Assembly (NCBI GenBank): GCA_030834895.1
Contig: JAUQXA010000059.1
Coordinates: forward strand, 124,001 to 188,000
DNA length: 64,000 nt
Origin: Anaerolineales bacterium
GTDB taxonomy: Bacteria > Chloroflexota > Anaerolineae > Anaerolineales > Villigracilaceae
Reading direction: 5' to 3'
Position 1 is the first letter of the stretch. Each line of letters begins with the position of its first letter. The translations under genes were made by a program, and so were the position numbers. The notes beneath the pieces are model-generated. The model saw nothing but the letters and a program-made list of their open reading frames with translations. It was not told the origin of the DNA and did not search any database. Shown one piece after another: positions 16,605 to 25,438 of the stretch.

Positions 16605-17534
16605 TCAGATTGCCCAGCGCTTTCTTTTACCATTCATCTCCTTGGCGATCTCTGCTGCGAGGCGGGCGTTGTTCAACAGCAGGGCAAGGTTGGCTTTGAG
16701 TGACTTTCCCTTCGTTAACTCGCTGATGCGTCCCAATAGGAACGGGGTGAGTTTCTGTCCGTGGATTCCCTGCTCGATGGCTTCAGCGGAGGCTTTGGCG
16801 ATGATTGGTTCCATTTTCGCGGCGGAAATGGCGTCCTTTTCAGGGATGGGGTTGGTGATTAGAATACCACTCTTCATGCCCATATCCCAATGAGCTTTGG
16901 CGAACTCGGCAATTTCCTTTGGCGAATCAAGCCGGGCGCTGACTCCAAGTCCGCTTTCGCGGGAGTAGAAGGCGGGGAATTCATCGGTCTGATAGCCAAC
17001 GACTGGCACACCCATCGTCTCGAGATATTCCAACGTGGCGGGCAGATCTAAAATGGCCTTGGCTCCGGCGCAGACCACGACTGTGGGAATCTCCGCCAGC
17101 GAGCGCAGGTCGGTGGAAATGTCAAACGCAGATTCCTTGTGCACGCCGCCAATGCCGCCCGTGGCAAAGACTTTAATGCCCGCCAAATTCGCGGCATACA
17201 TCGTGCCTGCAACTGTCGTGCCGCCGTTTGCCTTCTTGATGATTGCAGTGGCGAAATCGCGGTGACTTATTTTGAGTGTGGATTCGCTTTCAGAAAGCCG
17301 AACCAGCTCTTCATCGGAGAGTCCGATGTGGATTTGCCCGTCGAGCAGGGCAATCGTTGCCGGAGTCACACCGGTGTCCCGGACGTTCTTTTCCATATCC
17401 CGCGCCAGTTCCAGATTTTGCGGGCGGGGAAGTCCATGCGTAATGACGGTGGATTCAAGGGCGACGATGGGCATGCCCAGATCGAGCGCGATTCTGATTT
17501 CAGGGGCAATCGTAAAGTTGGGATGTTTGATCAT
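16605..17534 (-). CDS. psuG: Pseudouridine-5'-phosphate glycosidase
   Basis: 309 aa, the usual length. Family motifs are seen: VALESTVITHGLPRPQNLE, GVTPATIALLDG, the catalytic region TTVAGTMYAANLAGIKVFATGGIGGVH in which a Lys and Asp participate, and GVPVVGYQTDEFPAFY. It splits pseudouridine 5'-phosphate into uracil and ribose 5-phosphate. The ATG overlaps the stop of the upstream SPFH gene (ATGA), so translation is coupled. No psuK kinase is adjacent. Confidence 0.93.
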   Translation of the reverse strand: MIKHPNFTIAPEIRIALDLGMPIVALESTVITHGLPRPQNLELARDMEKNVRDTGVTPATIALLDGQIHIGLSDEELVRLSESESTLKISHRDFATAIIKKANGGTTVAGTMYAANLAGIKVFATGGIGGVHKESAFDISTDLRSLAEIPTVVVCAGAKAILDLPATLEYLETMGVPVVGYQTDEFPAFYSRESGLGVSARLDSPKEIAEFAKAHWDMGMKSGILITNPIPEKDAISAAKMEPIIAKASAEAIEQGIHGQKLTPFLLGRISELTKGKSLKANLALLLNNARLAAEIAKEMNGKRKRWAI

Positions 17535-19138
17535 GGCTTCTTTACCCAATGGTCGGTCAGATAGGAGATGTTTTGAATTGCCTTTTCGATGCGGGCCAGA
17601 TCGGCTTGTTTTTCGTCCGGCGCTTTACTTTCGTTTTCGATCAGTGATTTTCCGGCAATCAGTTCCTTGCGGAATGCCTTCAGAATTTCCAGGGCGACGG
17701 TCTTGGGGTCTTTTTGACCTTGATTTCCCCGCTGTTCGAGAAGTTGCCGTCGATATTGGGCATAAGCCTCCTGGCTGATGGCATACAGGTTTTCCATCTC
17801 CTTGTTCGATAGTTTGCGGGGCGGCGCGATGGACTTTTCATAATTCCTGATAACGATGTTGTTTACAAGGTCGGCGGTCTCCGCCACTTCATGGCGTCTC
17901 TTCGAACGCTCCACCCTGACGCGGTTCTTGGCGTTCTCACGGGCAAGGTCCCAGGCTTTTTTATGCTTTTCCTGAATCTGCTCGGCAGTCAGCCCGGGGG
18001 GCAATTGCCAAGTGCCGATGTCGATCCACTCGATGGATACGCCGATTTTGGCGGCTTTTTCCTTGAACTCCTTCTCGAAAAATCGACCGGTGATTTGTGA
18101 CCGCGACCGGAACTTGGGCGCGGGGGTTTCCTTTAGCATGTCGGCCGTCATCTGTTGCCCAGTCATTTCAAGCCGCATTTGTATGATGGTCTGGTCGTTG
18201 TTGGAGGCGTGATCTATTTCCTTCTGGCTGATGCTGGCAAGGATTTCACCCAGGTTGTAGGAGGTAATCAAATCCTCCAGTTCGGAGATTACGAGGGGGA
18301 TGACGGTTGTATCCCAGGGGAAGGTGACGCCGAATGAGGCGGAGGGTTCGGGGGTGACGATGATCTGGTCGTAAACAAGAGACTGCATGGCGTGTTCATC
18401 GAACAGGTACGCGTTGTCTTGTATCTTGCCCTTTTCCGTCTGCCTGCGTAGAATGCTGAAGATGACCTTGATATCGTGGGCTTCCAGTGGAATGCCGTCC
18501 TTTGTGCGCGATTTGACCGAGAGTCCGCTGACGAACTGGTCGCGCAGGCTGACAATCGCATATTCGCGTTTACCTATTTCATCAGACCTGCCAATTTCAC
18601 GGATGCGCTCGAACCTGCCCAGTTTCCACGACTCGCTGCGCGGATAAATAACCTCGGGCTGTCCGGTCACGGTTTCCAGCAAGGCAATGCTGTCCAGATT
18701 GACCTGGATCTCGCCCGGGCCGCCGATCAGGATGATGGGCGATTTTTCATCATCCTTTGAGATGCCGCCTTCATTGATTGTGATCTTATGTCGTCCGTAA
18801 CCGAAGGTCACTTCTTCGAGGAACGCCGAAGCGAGGTTTTCGTCGTGTAATTCGTAAACATCGTCCAAATAACGTGCCGCCATCACCCTTGCCAGACTGT
18901 AAACGACCATCAGCAGGGGAACATATTTTACAAAGCTCATGCCGACGATAACCGCAAGGTGAATCTCGCCTTTTGCACCGCTGCCAAGGAGCATGGTGAC
19001 CATGCTTAATACGCTCAGGATCAGCCAGGTGGCCAATCCAATCAGCCCGCGCCATCTGTTCCTGAACGCCACGCCCTGGTCTGTCAGGCTGAAGAGCATG
19101 GAGTTGATTTCATCCTGTTGTATCCGCCGTCTCTTCAT
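17531..19138 (-). CDS. SPFH/band 7-like membrane protein, second of a pair
   Basis: 535 aa. Two N-terminal membrane segments (about 30-52 and 60-85) precede a region with a TKDGIPLEAHDIKVIFSI core typical of SPFH (stomatin/prohibitin) domains, then a long charged helical part (about 370-480) likely to form coiled coil. An earlier segment (ITINEGGISKDDEKSPIILIGGPG) mirrors a similar one in the upstream partner. SPFH proteins form ring-like membrane scaffolds. The 4-nt overlap with both neighbours points to one operon. Confidence 0.72.
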   Translation of the reverse strand: MKRRRIQQDEINSMLFSLTDQGVAFRNRWRGLIGLATWLILSVLSMVTMLLGSGAKGEIHLAVIVGMSFVKYVPLLMVVYSLARVMAARYLDDVYELHDENLASAFLEEVTFGYGRHKITINEGGISKDDEKSPIILIGGPGEIQVNLDSIALLETVTGQPEVIYPRSESWKLGRFERIREIGRSDEIGKREYAIVSLRDQFVSGLSVKSRTKDGIPLEAHDIKVIFSILRRQTEKGKIQDNAYLFDEHAMQSLVYDQIIVTPEPSASFGVTFPWDTTVIPLVISELEDLITSYNLGEILASISQKEIDHASNNDQTIIQMRLEMTGQQMTADMLKETPAPKFRSRSQITGRFFEKEFKEKAAKIGVSIEWIDIGTWQLPPGLTAEQIQEKHKKAWDLARENAKNRVRVERSKRRHEVAETADLVNNIVIRNYEKSIAPPRKLSNKEMENLYAISQEAYAQYRRQLLEQRGNQGQKDPKTVALEILKAFRKELIAGKSLIENESKAPDEKQADLARIEKAIQNISYLTDHWVKKP

Positions 19139-20583
19139 GGCCGACCTCGGTTTCCCGTATCTGCCGGAGGAGTGGGGTTATTGTCCAGCAACCACTTCCA
19201 GATTTCATCCAGTTTTTTTAATTCAACCTCCATGTCGGTGCCGGCCACGCTCTCGTTAAGAATGAATTCCTTCAATGGTTGGATCAGCAATTGAAGGGTT
19301 TTGAATGGATTTTCCTGTGGTGTCGTTATTTTTCCACCGAACTTCTGCGAGGCAATTCTGGCAAAACTCTTGCTGGCTTCGCTGCGCGCGGCGGTTCCAA
19401 TGAGGGCTTCCATTTCCTTTAAATGTTTTTCCTCTTTTTGAGCAATGTTCAGCCACTCCGCGCTCCAGTTCTTGATAATCTGCTCTTCGAGCGCAGAGTC
19501 GAAGAGGACGTTATGGATTCGCACCTCCATGATCTCAAGCCCACGCGATTGTAATTGTTTGAACTCGGGGCTTTCCAACCATTCCCCGGTCGGCATGCCC
19601 GTGTCGTCCAACCCCTCCACATTCGGTTTTTTGACGCGTTTGTTGATCATCTCTTCGATGGTCTGCAGTCCGCTGATGCCGCTGGAGGTGAACAGGTCGT
19701 TGAGTTTAAATTTGCGGATGTATTCGCGCCAAATATTCACAACCAGGTGCGCGGGGAGTTTGTTCCATTCCATGCGGGATTGGCTGTTGTTCGAAGTGCC
19801 CAGTTGGATGACTTCGCGTGTGATGGCATTGCGGACGGCTTCCGCATCGAAGCCATAGTGGGAGGTGACGCCGCTTTCGGTTGGAACTTTTTCCGCGGGA
19901 CGCCTGATCCTGTACTTGATGCTGATGGTGGGAGAGACCTCAAAACCGTCGCGCGTCAATCCGCTGGTTTGCTGACGGCGGGCTTCAGCCTTTCCATCCT
20001 GTTTGGGAGTTGAGATGGGCTTGAGAAAGGGATGTTCGGAGACCAGCGGTCCAATGAATTGCCACTGTGCCCGCAGGTCCACACTGCCCGCGATGTATTC
20101 ACTATGGTATTCGCCATTTTGTTTGTAACTTTTTGTGAATACAATTCCCGGTCCCACCGTATCTTTAATTTCGGTGTCGGTGCGCAAGACGAGGGCACTG
20201 GCGGTATCCAGCATGATCAGACCCTCCCCTTCCTTGTCTGTTTCGCCCTCGTGCTTGATTACCCGTCCATTCTTGACGAATAACGCCGGTCCACGCTTGC
20301 CGGATTCGAAATTAGCCACCCGTTCGGCAATTTCCTTCCTTTGATTCGGATTTTGAATTGGCAGTACGAACTGGGAGAAAAAATGGATCAACTGGTCGCG
20401 CAGGACGAAAGCGGCGATTACGTCCAGGATGAGGATAAAGCCACTGACAACGTAATATAGGATTCCAGTGGTGGGAATGCCCATTCGAAACATCACCACC
20501 TGCCAGATCACATTGGTAGTGATGATCACCCCGGCCGGGGTCCCCAAAAACTTGCCAATTCCGCTGAACAGTTTTCCGATCAT
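19135..20583 (-). CDS. SPFH/band 7-like membrane protein, first of a pair
   Basis: 482 aa. Two N-terminal membrane segments (about 17-37 and 40-63), then GRVIKHEGETDKEGEGLIMLD and a TRDGFEVSPTISIKYRI strand characteristic of SPFH domains. A helical C-terminal part (EEQIIKNWSAEWLNIAQKEEKHLKEM begins it; shown here only as a composition remark) follows, and a polar tail ends in Pro/Gly. Its ATGA junction with the next gene means the two SPFH-like proteins are made together, probably as a hetero-oligomer. A CCCGATT/AATCGGG hairpin lies just before the start. Confidence 0.72.
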   Translation of the reverse strand: MIGKLFSGIGKFLGTPAGVIITTNVIWQVVMFRMGIPTTGILYYVVSGFILILDVIAAFVLRDQLIHFFSQFVLPIQNPNQRKEIAERVANFESGKRGPALFVKNGRVIKHEGETDKEGEGLIMLDTASALVLRTDTEIKDTVGPGIVFTKSYKQNGEYHSEYIAGSVDLRAQWQFIGPLVSEHPFLKPISTPKQDGKAEARRQQTSGLTRDGFEVSPTISIKYRIRRPAEKVPTESGVTSHYGFDAEAVRNAITREVIQLGTSNNSQSRMEWNKLPAHLVVNIWREYIRKFKLNDLFTSSGISGLQTIEEMINKRVKKPNVEGLDDTGMPTGEWLESPEFKQLQSRGLEIMEVRIHNVLFDSALEEQIIKNWSAEWLNIAQKEEKHLKEMEALIGTAARSEASKSFARIASQKFGGKITTPQENPFKTLQLLIQPLKEFILNESVAGTDMEVELKKLDEIWKWLLDNNPTPPADTGNRGRP

Positions 20584-20711
20584 CGTATCCCGATTTTAAA
20601 GCAGAATCGGGGAATTGGGGAATCAATATTGCGAATATCACATTCGGACAGAGTAAAAATTTTTCGCGACAAAAGTCTGTTGACAGAGTAAACTAGGGGA
20701 GATTTTTGAAA

Positions 20712-21365
20712 ATGATTAGCCTCGAATTTCACTGTCACACCATCGCCTCGAAGGACTCCCTCACCCGTCCTGTTGACCTGGTTGCCGCCGCGCGCCGCAA
20801 GCGGATTAACCGTGTCGTCATCACCGACCACAATTCCATTGTGGGGGCGCGGGAGGCGCAGGCGATTGACCCGGATCTCATCATCGTCGGGGAGGAGATT
20901 ATGACGACCAAAGGCGAGATTCTTGCCGCGTTTGTGCAGGAGGAAATCCCTGCCGGGTTGTCACCGAAGGAGACGATTGTCCGCTTGAAGGAGCAGGGCG
21001 CATTTATCAGCGTTTCGCATCCGTTTGATGAATTCCGCACAGGCGGCTGGAAAGAATCCGACCTGCTGGAGATCCTTCCACTGGTGGATGCAATCGAAGT
21101 TTACAACTCGCGCTGCATGTTGCCGCGATTCAACCGTCGGGCGCGGGAATTTGCCCGCAGGCACAATCTCGCGGGAGCGGTCGGCTCGGACGCGCACGCG
21201 GCTTTCGAGTTGGGCAGGTCCCTTTTGTTGGTTGACCAGTTTGAAGGGGCGGTGGGATTGAGAAAGGTCATTCGCGGGGCAAAGTTTCGGGTCAGGTGGT
21301 CGCCCTGGTGGTTCCACTTCGTATCCAGATATGCATCCATGAAAAAGAAAGCGCAAAAATCTTGA
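20712..21365 (+). CDS. PHP-domain metal-dependent phosphoesterase
   Basis: 217 aa. The metal ligands are visible as FHCHTIASKD near the N-terminus, ITDHNSI near residue 40, a central SHPFDEFR, and the C-terminal GSDAHAAFE. It resembles the RNase AM/TrpH-like PHP family acting on nucleotides or short oligonucleotides. The ATG at 20712 was chosen over an in-frame TTG at 20706; AGGGGAG lies 10 nt upstream of the ATG. It is divergent from the SPFH operon and its stop overlaps the -35 of the cold-shock gene. Confidence 0.85.
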   Translation: MISLEFHCHTIASKDSLTRPVDLVAAARRKRINRVVITDHNSIVGAREAQAIDPDLIIVGEEIMTTKGEILAAFVQEEIPAGLSPKETIVRLKEQGAFISVSHPFDEFRTGGWKESDLLEILPLVDAIEVYNSRCMLPRFNRRAREFARRHNLAGAVGSDAHAAFELGRSLLLVDQFEGAVGLRKVIRGAKFRVRWSPWWFHFVSRYASMKKKAQKS

Positions 21366-21390
21366 CATGGATAATCCGCTATGATAATCT
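21362..21390 (+). promoter_or_regulatory. Promoter of the cold-shock gene
   Basis: TTGACA (21362-21367), 17 nt, TAATCT (21385-21390) with an extended TG. It leaves a leader of about 70 nt before the ATG, as cold-shock mRNAs often have. Confidence 0.65.
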
Positions 21391-21466
21391 TGCGTCAACA
21401 TGACCCGTTCGCCTTTGAAAGCGTAAAGATGAATGGGCATAATTTTTTTCAGCAGGAGCATGAAAG

Positions 21467-21679
21467 ATGTCTGAACGTTTTGTTGGAACCGTCAAGTGGT
21501 TCAATGCGACCAAGGGCTACGGCTTTATTGGACGCGATGGTGGTGAAGACGTGTTTGTTCACTTTTCCGCCATTCAGAGCGATGGCTATCGTAAACTCGA
21601 AGCCGAACAAAAGGTGGAGTTCTCCATTGAGGATGGACCCAAGGGTTTGCAAGCCGCAAATGTAATTCCGCTCTCGTAA
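21467..21679 (+). CDS. Cold-shock domain protein
   Basis: 70 aa, a single CspA-type OB fold. RNP1 (KGYGFIGRDG) and RNP2 (VFVHFSAI) are intact, and the first strand carries KWFNATKG. It binds single-stranded RNA or DNA and melts structure. GGAG precedes the ATG. It has its own promoter and terminator. Confidence 0.95.
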   Translation: MSERFVGTVKWFNATKGYGFIGRDGGEDVFVHFSAIQSDGYRKLEAEQKVEFSIEDGPKGLQAANVIPLS

Positions 21680-21712
21680 GACTGAGCCTGACGGCTGAAG
21701 TTTTGCGACCAG

Positions 21713-21745
21713 ACAGGACTGTCGTGAGATAGTCCTGTTTTATTT
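21713..21745 (+). terminator. Terminator of cold-shock gene
   Basis: ACAGGACT / AGTCCTGT arms, 10-nt loop, T-rich tail. Confidence 0.8.
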
Positions 21746-21837
21746 GGGGGAGAGACATGGATTGGAAAGAGGGTTTCCAAATTTCAAGAATCGTAATGTA
21801 AAATATTTCCAATGAGACTCCCTTGTTGGAATGACTC

Positions 21838-22236
21838 ATGAATTTGAGGCAAAATGAAACCGAAAACCGTTTTACCGATGACATCCTCGAGTCCATCAAA
21901 AAAGAGAAACTTCTTGGCATCCGCGCCGGCACGGACTCAAAGCACCGCATCATCGGGATTTGGTTCGTGGTTGTGGAGTGATGAGTCTTCGTCCGCTCGT
22001 GGAGCATGAGTCCGCGCAGTTGGTGGCGGACGTTTCTCGAAGACCCACATGGAATGATTGTCGTTGGCACAAAGGAAATTCCCGTTCGAGCCATCCAAAC
22101 CTGCAGTGAACGCTTGAAGGATTTGGTCAGCGCGGCATATAAGGAAAAGTACAACACACCGGGATCTGTCCAGTATGTGAAGGATATGTCCCGCAAGAAA
22201 TCGAGGGGTACGACCACGGAGTTAATGGTGATTTAA
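21838..22236 (+). pseudogene. DUF2255-family gene interrupted by two consecutive TGA codons
   Basis: One reading frame from the ATG at 21838 to the TAA at 22236 encodes a DUF2255-like protein (about 130 aa expected), except that codons 48-49 (21979-21984) are TGA TGA. The N part ends IIGIWFVVVE and the C part resumes VFVRSW, exactly across the family's conserved strand where two acidic or Gly residues normally stand. The rest (GMIVVGTKEIPVRA, AYKEKYNTPGSVQYVKDM, TTTELM) is well preserved. A compensating +1/-1 shift over a few bases, or a recent substitution, would explain it. It lies at the edge of an AT-rich patch. Confidence 0.72.
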
Positions 22237-22378
22237 GATAAAATACTTGAGTTAACTGATGTTACAAAAACAATGACATTGTAAAAAGAATTGCCACTGG
22301 TGATGCTGTACTGTACATGGGGACTTATACAGAAATTTGTCTGGTTAAATCATAGTTAGGTGCCTAGGAATTAATTAC

Positions 22379-23110
22379 ATGGGCAAAAGAAAAAATAAAC
22401 CTAAATTGCGGATCAATGAGGAAACGATGATGTTCAATTCCGCTGATTTTGGGCATGTGCTAAAAAATGTCGAAATTGAAATTAGAGCTGGGCGCACTTA
22501 TGTAAATGGTCGTGCTGTGGAACCAATATATCGAGCAGTGGCATCGGGCTATGAAGGAACAAGAAAATTCAAGAGAGATGCTCAGATACCTATAACAAAA
22601 GATGGGATTAATGTATTTCAAGATAACGGTTATTGGATAAGAGAATATGAAAGTTTATATGTTGTTGATACGAATTCAGTAATGAGAAAGGGGAGACGTG
22701 TATCATGTACGGTCGCGCTAAAAGTGATCAAAAGTAACGAGAAAGAAGATTCTACTGACTACGATGTGGATCTAATGATTAGGATGGTCTTTTATCAAAT
22801 ACGTCTGAATCTTGTTGAGCCTGAAAAGCGGGGGATATATGAGTTCATGCATACGATGCTGCTGCCAAGTGATATTCAGATTGGCTTGATTACGGATCAT
22901 GATGTCATGAACCACGAAAAATACAACTCAGCAATCCTGCCGATTTATGATGATTTCTATTTGCCTAAAAATGTAAAGTTAATCTATGCAAGTTCTGATA
23001 GGGGTGCCAGCAGTAATATATTCTCAAAGTTAATAAGAATTTGCGATAAGAAAAGCACAGACTTAATTCAGGAACACAAAGCAAAAATCGAATCGGTAAT
23101 CGGCGCCTAA
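22379..23110 (+). CDS. Hypothetical protein, AT-rich orphan gene
   Basis: 243 aa, no family recognised. It is soluble and charged, with a Lys-rich start (KRKNKPK) and no signal peptide or membrane segment. Codons are strikingly AT-rich compared with every neighbour, and the ribosome site is poor (AGGA about 13 nt upstream). It lies between a broken DUF2255 gene and a palindrome plus tgt fragment, in a segment that looks like an insertion hotspot, so recent acquisition is likely. The intact frame suggests it is, or recently was, expressed. Confidence 0.65.
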   Translation: MGKRKNKPKLRINEETMMFNSADFGHVLKNVEIEIRAGRTYVNGRAVEPIYRAVASGYEGTRKFKRDAQIPITKDGINVFQDNGYWIREYESLYVVDTNSVMRKGRRVSCTVALKVIKSNEKEDSTDYDVDLMIRMVFYQIRLNLVEPEKRGIYEFMHTMLLPSDIQIGLITDHDVMNHEKYNSAILPIYDDFYLPKNVKLIYASSDRGASSNIFSKLIRICDKKSTDLIQEHKAKIESVIGA

Positions 23111-23219
23111 ATTAGATGGCAAAAATGCACGCCACTAGGAAAAGTTCATTATCCGCTAGGTTAACAGCCCAGTTTCTGTAATATGAATGCCAATGACTTG
23201 ACAGTCATCCTGTTTTCAA

Positions 23220-23252
23220 AGAACTCGGAGATTTCCAAAATCTCCGAGTTCT
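23220..23252. repeat. 33-bp palindrome, family D
   Basis: AGAACTCGGAG, 11-nt centre, CTCCGAGTTCT. The arms differ from the other copies but stay complementary. Confidence 0.82.
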
Positions 23253-23253
23253 C

Positions 23254-23315
23254 GTTTACAATCTTCACCATGTTTGATTTCCAAATCCCCTCCAAAATAA
23301 ACCACGCCCGCACGG
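23254..23315 (+). pseudogene. Duplicated 5' fragment of tgt with its promoter
   Basis: From 23270 the sequence encodes MFDFQIPSKINHARTVG, matching the Tgt N-terminus MFEFQITSKNNRARTG; 40 of 46 bases agree. The 16 bases before the ATG also align with the tgt -10 region (TACAAT versus TATAAT). After residue 17 the similarity stops. The true tgt starts 994 bp downstream, with the opposite-strand SDR gene in between. Confidence 0.78.
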
Positions 23316-23351
23316 TTGGTTTCTTTGTTTATCTTCTGTCTGTACTCGATT

Positions 23352-24125
23352 TTACCTTGCCGTCCAGCCGCCATCGATCAGGAGGGTGTCTCCGGTAATA
23401 AAGGATGCGGCGGGCGAAGCGAGGAATACAACTGCGCCTGCGACCTCCATGGGTTCGCCGATGCGTCCCAATGGGATTCTCGATAGAACGTCTGCGCGGA
23501 ATGCTTCGTCTCCGAGCGCTTTGGCTGTGCCGGGCGTGTTGATGAAGGTCGGCGCGACAGCATTGACGGTAATGTTGTGTTCCGCCCACTCCACAGCCAG
23601 GCATTTGGTGAGGTGGTTGATTGCTGCTTTGGTCATGCAATATACCGATTCGGTTGGCAGGGCTACGAATCCCGCCTGCGAACTCAGGTTGATGATGCGT
23701 CCATACTTTTGTTGGATCATCACCCTGCCAACTTCCTGGCTTACAAAGAACGTACCTTTTAGATTAACTGCCAGCGTGAAGTCGAAATCCTCTTCACGCA
23801 CGTTTTCCGCCAGGTTGCTCGGTCCAAGCCCGGTATTGTTCACCAGAATATCGAGCCGCCCAAAATGTTTTACTGCCGCGCCAACAGCTGTGCGAATTTC
23901 CTCCAGTTTGGTTATATCCATTTGCAGGCGCAGGGTGCGCCGTCCCATTCCCTCAATCTCGGCGGCTAGTTCGGCGGCAGAATTCCCGTCGCGTAATCCC
24001 AAAATCACGTCTGCCCCTGCATGCGCCAAAGCCAGAGTGCAGGCGTGTCCAATGCCGCGCGCCGCACCGGTCACTAAAGCTGTTTGTCCGTGCAAGTCGA
24101 AACTTGGGAAATTGGTTGAGTTCAT
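23352..24125 (-). CDS. SDR-family oxidoreductase (FabG-like)
   Basis: 257 aa classical short-chain dehydrogenase. The cofactor loop TGAARGIGHA is near residue 17, NNTG near residue 95 (usually NNAG), the catalytic Ser in LSSQAG and Y-x-x-x-K in YCMTKAA, and a C-terminal ITGDTLLIDGGWTAR. It reduces a ketone or oxidises an alcohol with NAD(P); the exact substrate is unknown. The start at 24125 follows AAGGAT. It sits between a tgt fragment and the intact tgt gene, which suggests it came in with that duplication. Confidence 0.9.
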   Translation of the reverse strand: MNSTNFPSFDLHGQTALVTGAARGIGHACTLALAHAGADVILGLRDGNSAAELAAEIEGMGRRTLRLQMDITKLEEIRTAVGAAVKHFGRLDILVNNTGLGPSNLAENVREEDFDFTLAVNLKGTFFVSQEVGRVMIQQKYGRIINLSSQAGFVALPTESVYCMTKAAINHLTKCLAVEWAEHNITVNAVAPTFINTPGTAKALGDEAFRADVLSRIPLGRIGEPMEVAGAVVFLASPAASFITGDTLLIDGGWTAR

Positions 24126-24250
24126 TTTTGATCCTTTTTCAAAGAATTTTTCCATTCTCCATATCATTGATAATTATCGCACATCTCTTTTGTTTCCGCC
24201 TGATTTAACACGAATGGCTGGCCCTGGTGCAATGGATTGTGAGGCAAGGT

Positions 24251-24256
24251 TATAAT
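24251..24256 (+). promoter_or_regulatory. -10 element of tgt, leaderless arrangement
   Basis: TATAAT, 7 nt before the ATG; no Shine-Dalgarno. Confidence 0.6.
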
Positions 24257-24263
24257 CCACTCC

Positions 24264-25385
24264 ATGTTCGAATTCCAAATCACCTCCAAAAACAACCGCG
24301 CCCGCACGGGGATATTCTCAACACCTCATGGTGACCTTCTCACCCCCGTCTTCGCGCCAGTTGGTACTCAGGCGACAGTCAAAACTCTCACGCCTGAACA
24401 TCTCAAGGGCATCAACGCCTCGCTGGTTTTGAGCAACACCTATCATCTGTACTTGCGCCCCGGTGACGAACTTGTCCGCGACATGGGTGGGCTGCACAAG
24501 TTCATGCAATGGACCAATCCCATGCTGACCGATTCGGGCGGGTTCCAGGTCTTCTCGCTTTCACAGACTCGCAAAATCGACGACGATGGCGTGACCTTCA
24601 AAAGTCACATTGACGGCTCGACGCACCGTTTCACGCCCGAGAAGTCCATTTCGATTCAGGAGAATCTCGGTGCAGACATTATCATGGCTTTCGACGAGTG
24701 TTCCGACCCGAACGAGGTCGCCTACACTAAAATTGCCATGCAGCGGACTCACCGTTGGGCGGAGCGTTCGCTTGCCGCCAAGACTCGTCCCGACCAGGCG
24801 TTGTTTGGCATCGTGCAAGGCGGAGTTAATCCAGAACTGCGGGCGGAGTCTGCGAAGTTCATCGCCTCCCTCGATACGCCCGGCATCGCCATCGGCGGAC
24901 TTTCGGTGGGGGAGACCAAACAGGAAATGCGCGACATGCTGGAAGTGGTCACGCCGTTGCTGCCCGAAAACAAACCCCGCTACCTGATGGGAGTCGGCAC
25001 ACCCGAAGATTTGATCAACGGCGTCTTGCGCGGCGTGGACATCTTCGACTGCGTCCTGCCGACCCGCTTGGCGCGTCATCATTCCGCCTTTGCCCCCGAA
25101 GGCCGCCTGAACATGATGAACGCGATCTTTGCCCGCGACGAGCGTCCCATCGATGAGACCTGCGATTGCTACGCCTGCCAGACCTTCACCCGTGCCTACA
25201 TCCGCCACCTCATCATTGCCAAGGAACTGCTTGCTGGGACATTGATCTCGATCCACAACTTGCGGGCACTGATTCGCTTGATGGAAAAAATCAGGGCTTA
25301 TATTGCCGAAGGAATATTTGAGTTCCATGCGCCTGAGTTGCTGGCTCAATGGTCAAATAATGCGAAGCGGGCGGGGAATGGGTGA
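24264..25385 (+). CDS. tgt: tRNA-guanine(34) transglycosylase
   Basis: 373 aa. It swaps the wobble guanine of GUN tRNAs for preQ1 in queuosine synthesis. Catalytic Asp in LTDSGGFQVFSLS, GGLSVGE substrate pocket, FDCVLPTRLARHH with the nucleophile region, and the zinc cluster C-x-C-x-x-C with a later His (CDCYACQTFTRAYIRH) are all present. The length is normal. The promoter is unusually close, so translation probably starts on a leaderless mRNA. The partner enzyme QueA is encoded at 45.4 kb. Confidence 0.96.
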   Translation: MFEFQITSKNNRARTGIFSTPHGDLLTPVFAPVGTQATVKTLTPEHLKGINASLVLSNTYHLYLRPGDELVRDMGGLHKFMQWTNPMLTDSGGFQVFSLSQTRKIDDDGVTFKSHIDGSTHRFTPEKSISIQENLGADIIMAFDECSDPNEVAYTKIAMQRTHRWAERSLAAKTRPDQALFGIVQGGVNPELRAESAKFIASLDTPGIAIGGLSVGETKQEMRDMLEVVTPLLPENKPRYLMGVGTPEDLINGVLRGVDIFDCVLPTRLARHHSAFAPEGRLNMMNAIFARDERPIDETCDCYACQTFTRAYIRHLIIAKELLAGTLISIHNLRALIRLMEKIRAYIAEGIFEFHAPELLAQWSNNAKRAGNG

Positions 25386-25387
25386 TG

Positions 25388-25423
25388 GAGTATGGAGAAT
25401 GGATCATGGTTAATGGATTATGG
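25388..25423. repeat. Left inverted repeat flanking the four-helix-bundle gene
   Basis: GAGTATGG...ATGGTTAATGG...ATGG. The reverse complement of 25894-25936 starts with GAGTATGG and contains ATGGTTAATGG at nearly the same distance. Confidence 0.6.
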
Positions 25424-25438
25424 TGAGCAGAGGTAGCG

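Noticed and set aside
17531..20583. The SPFH pair plus psuG as an anti-phage system
   Set aside because: No nuclease, NTPase or sensor typical of defence loci is next to it; the evidence supports only a membrane scaffold.
21979..21984. TGA codons read as selenocysteine
   Set aside because: Two adjacent TGA codons, no Cys or Sec at this place in the family, and no SECIS-like hairpin noticed right after them.
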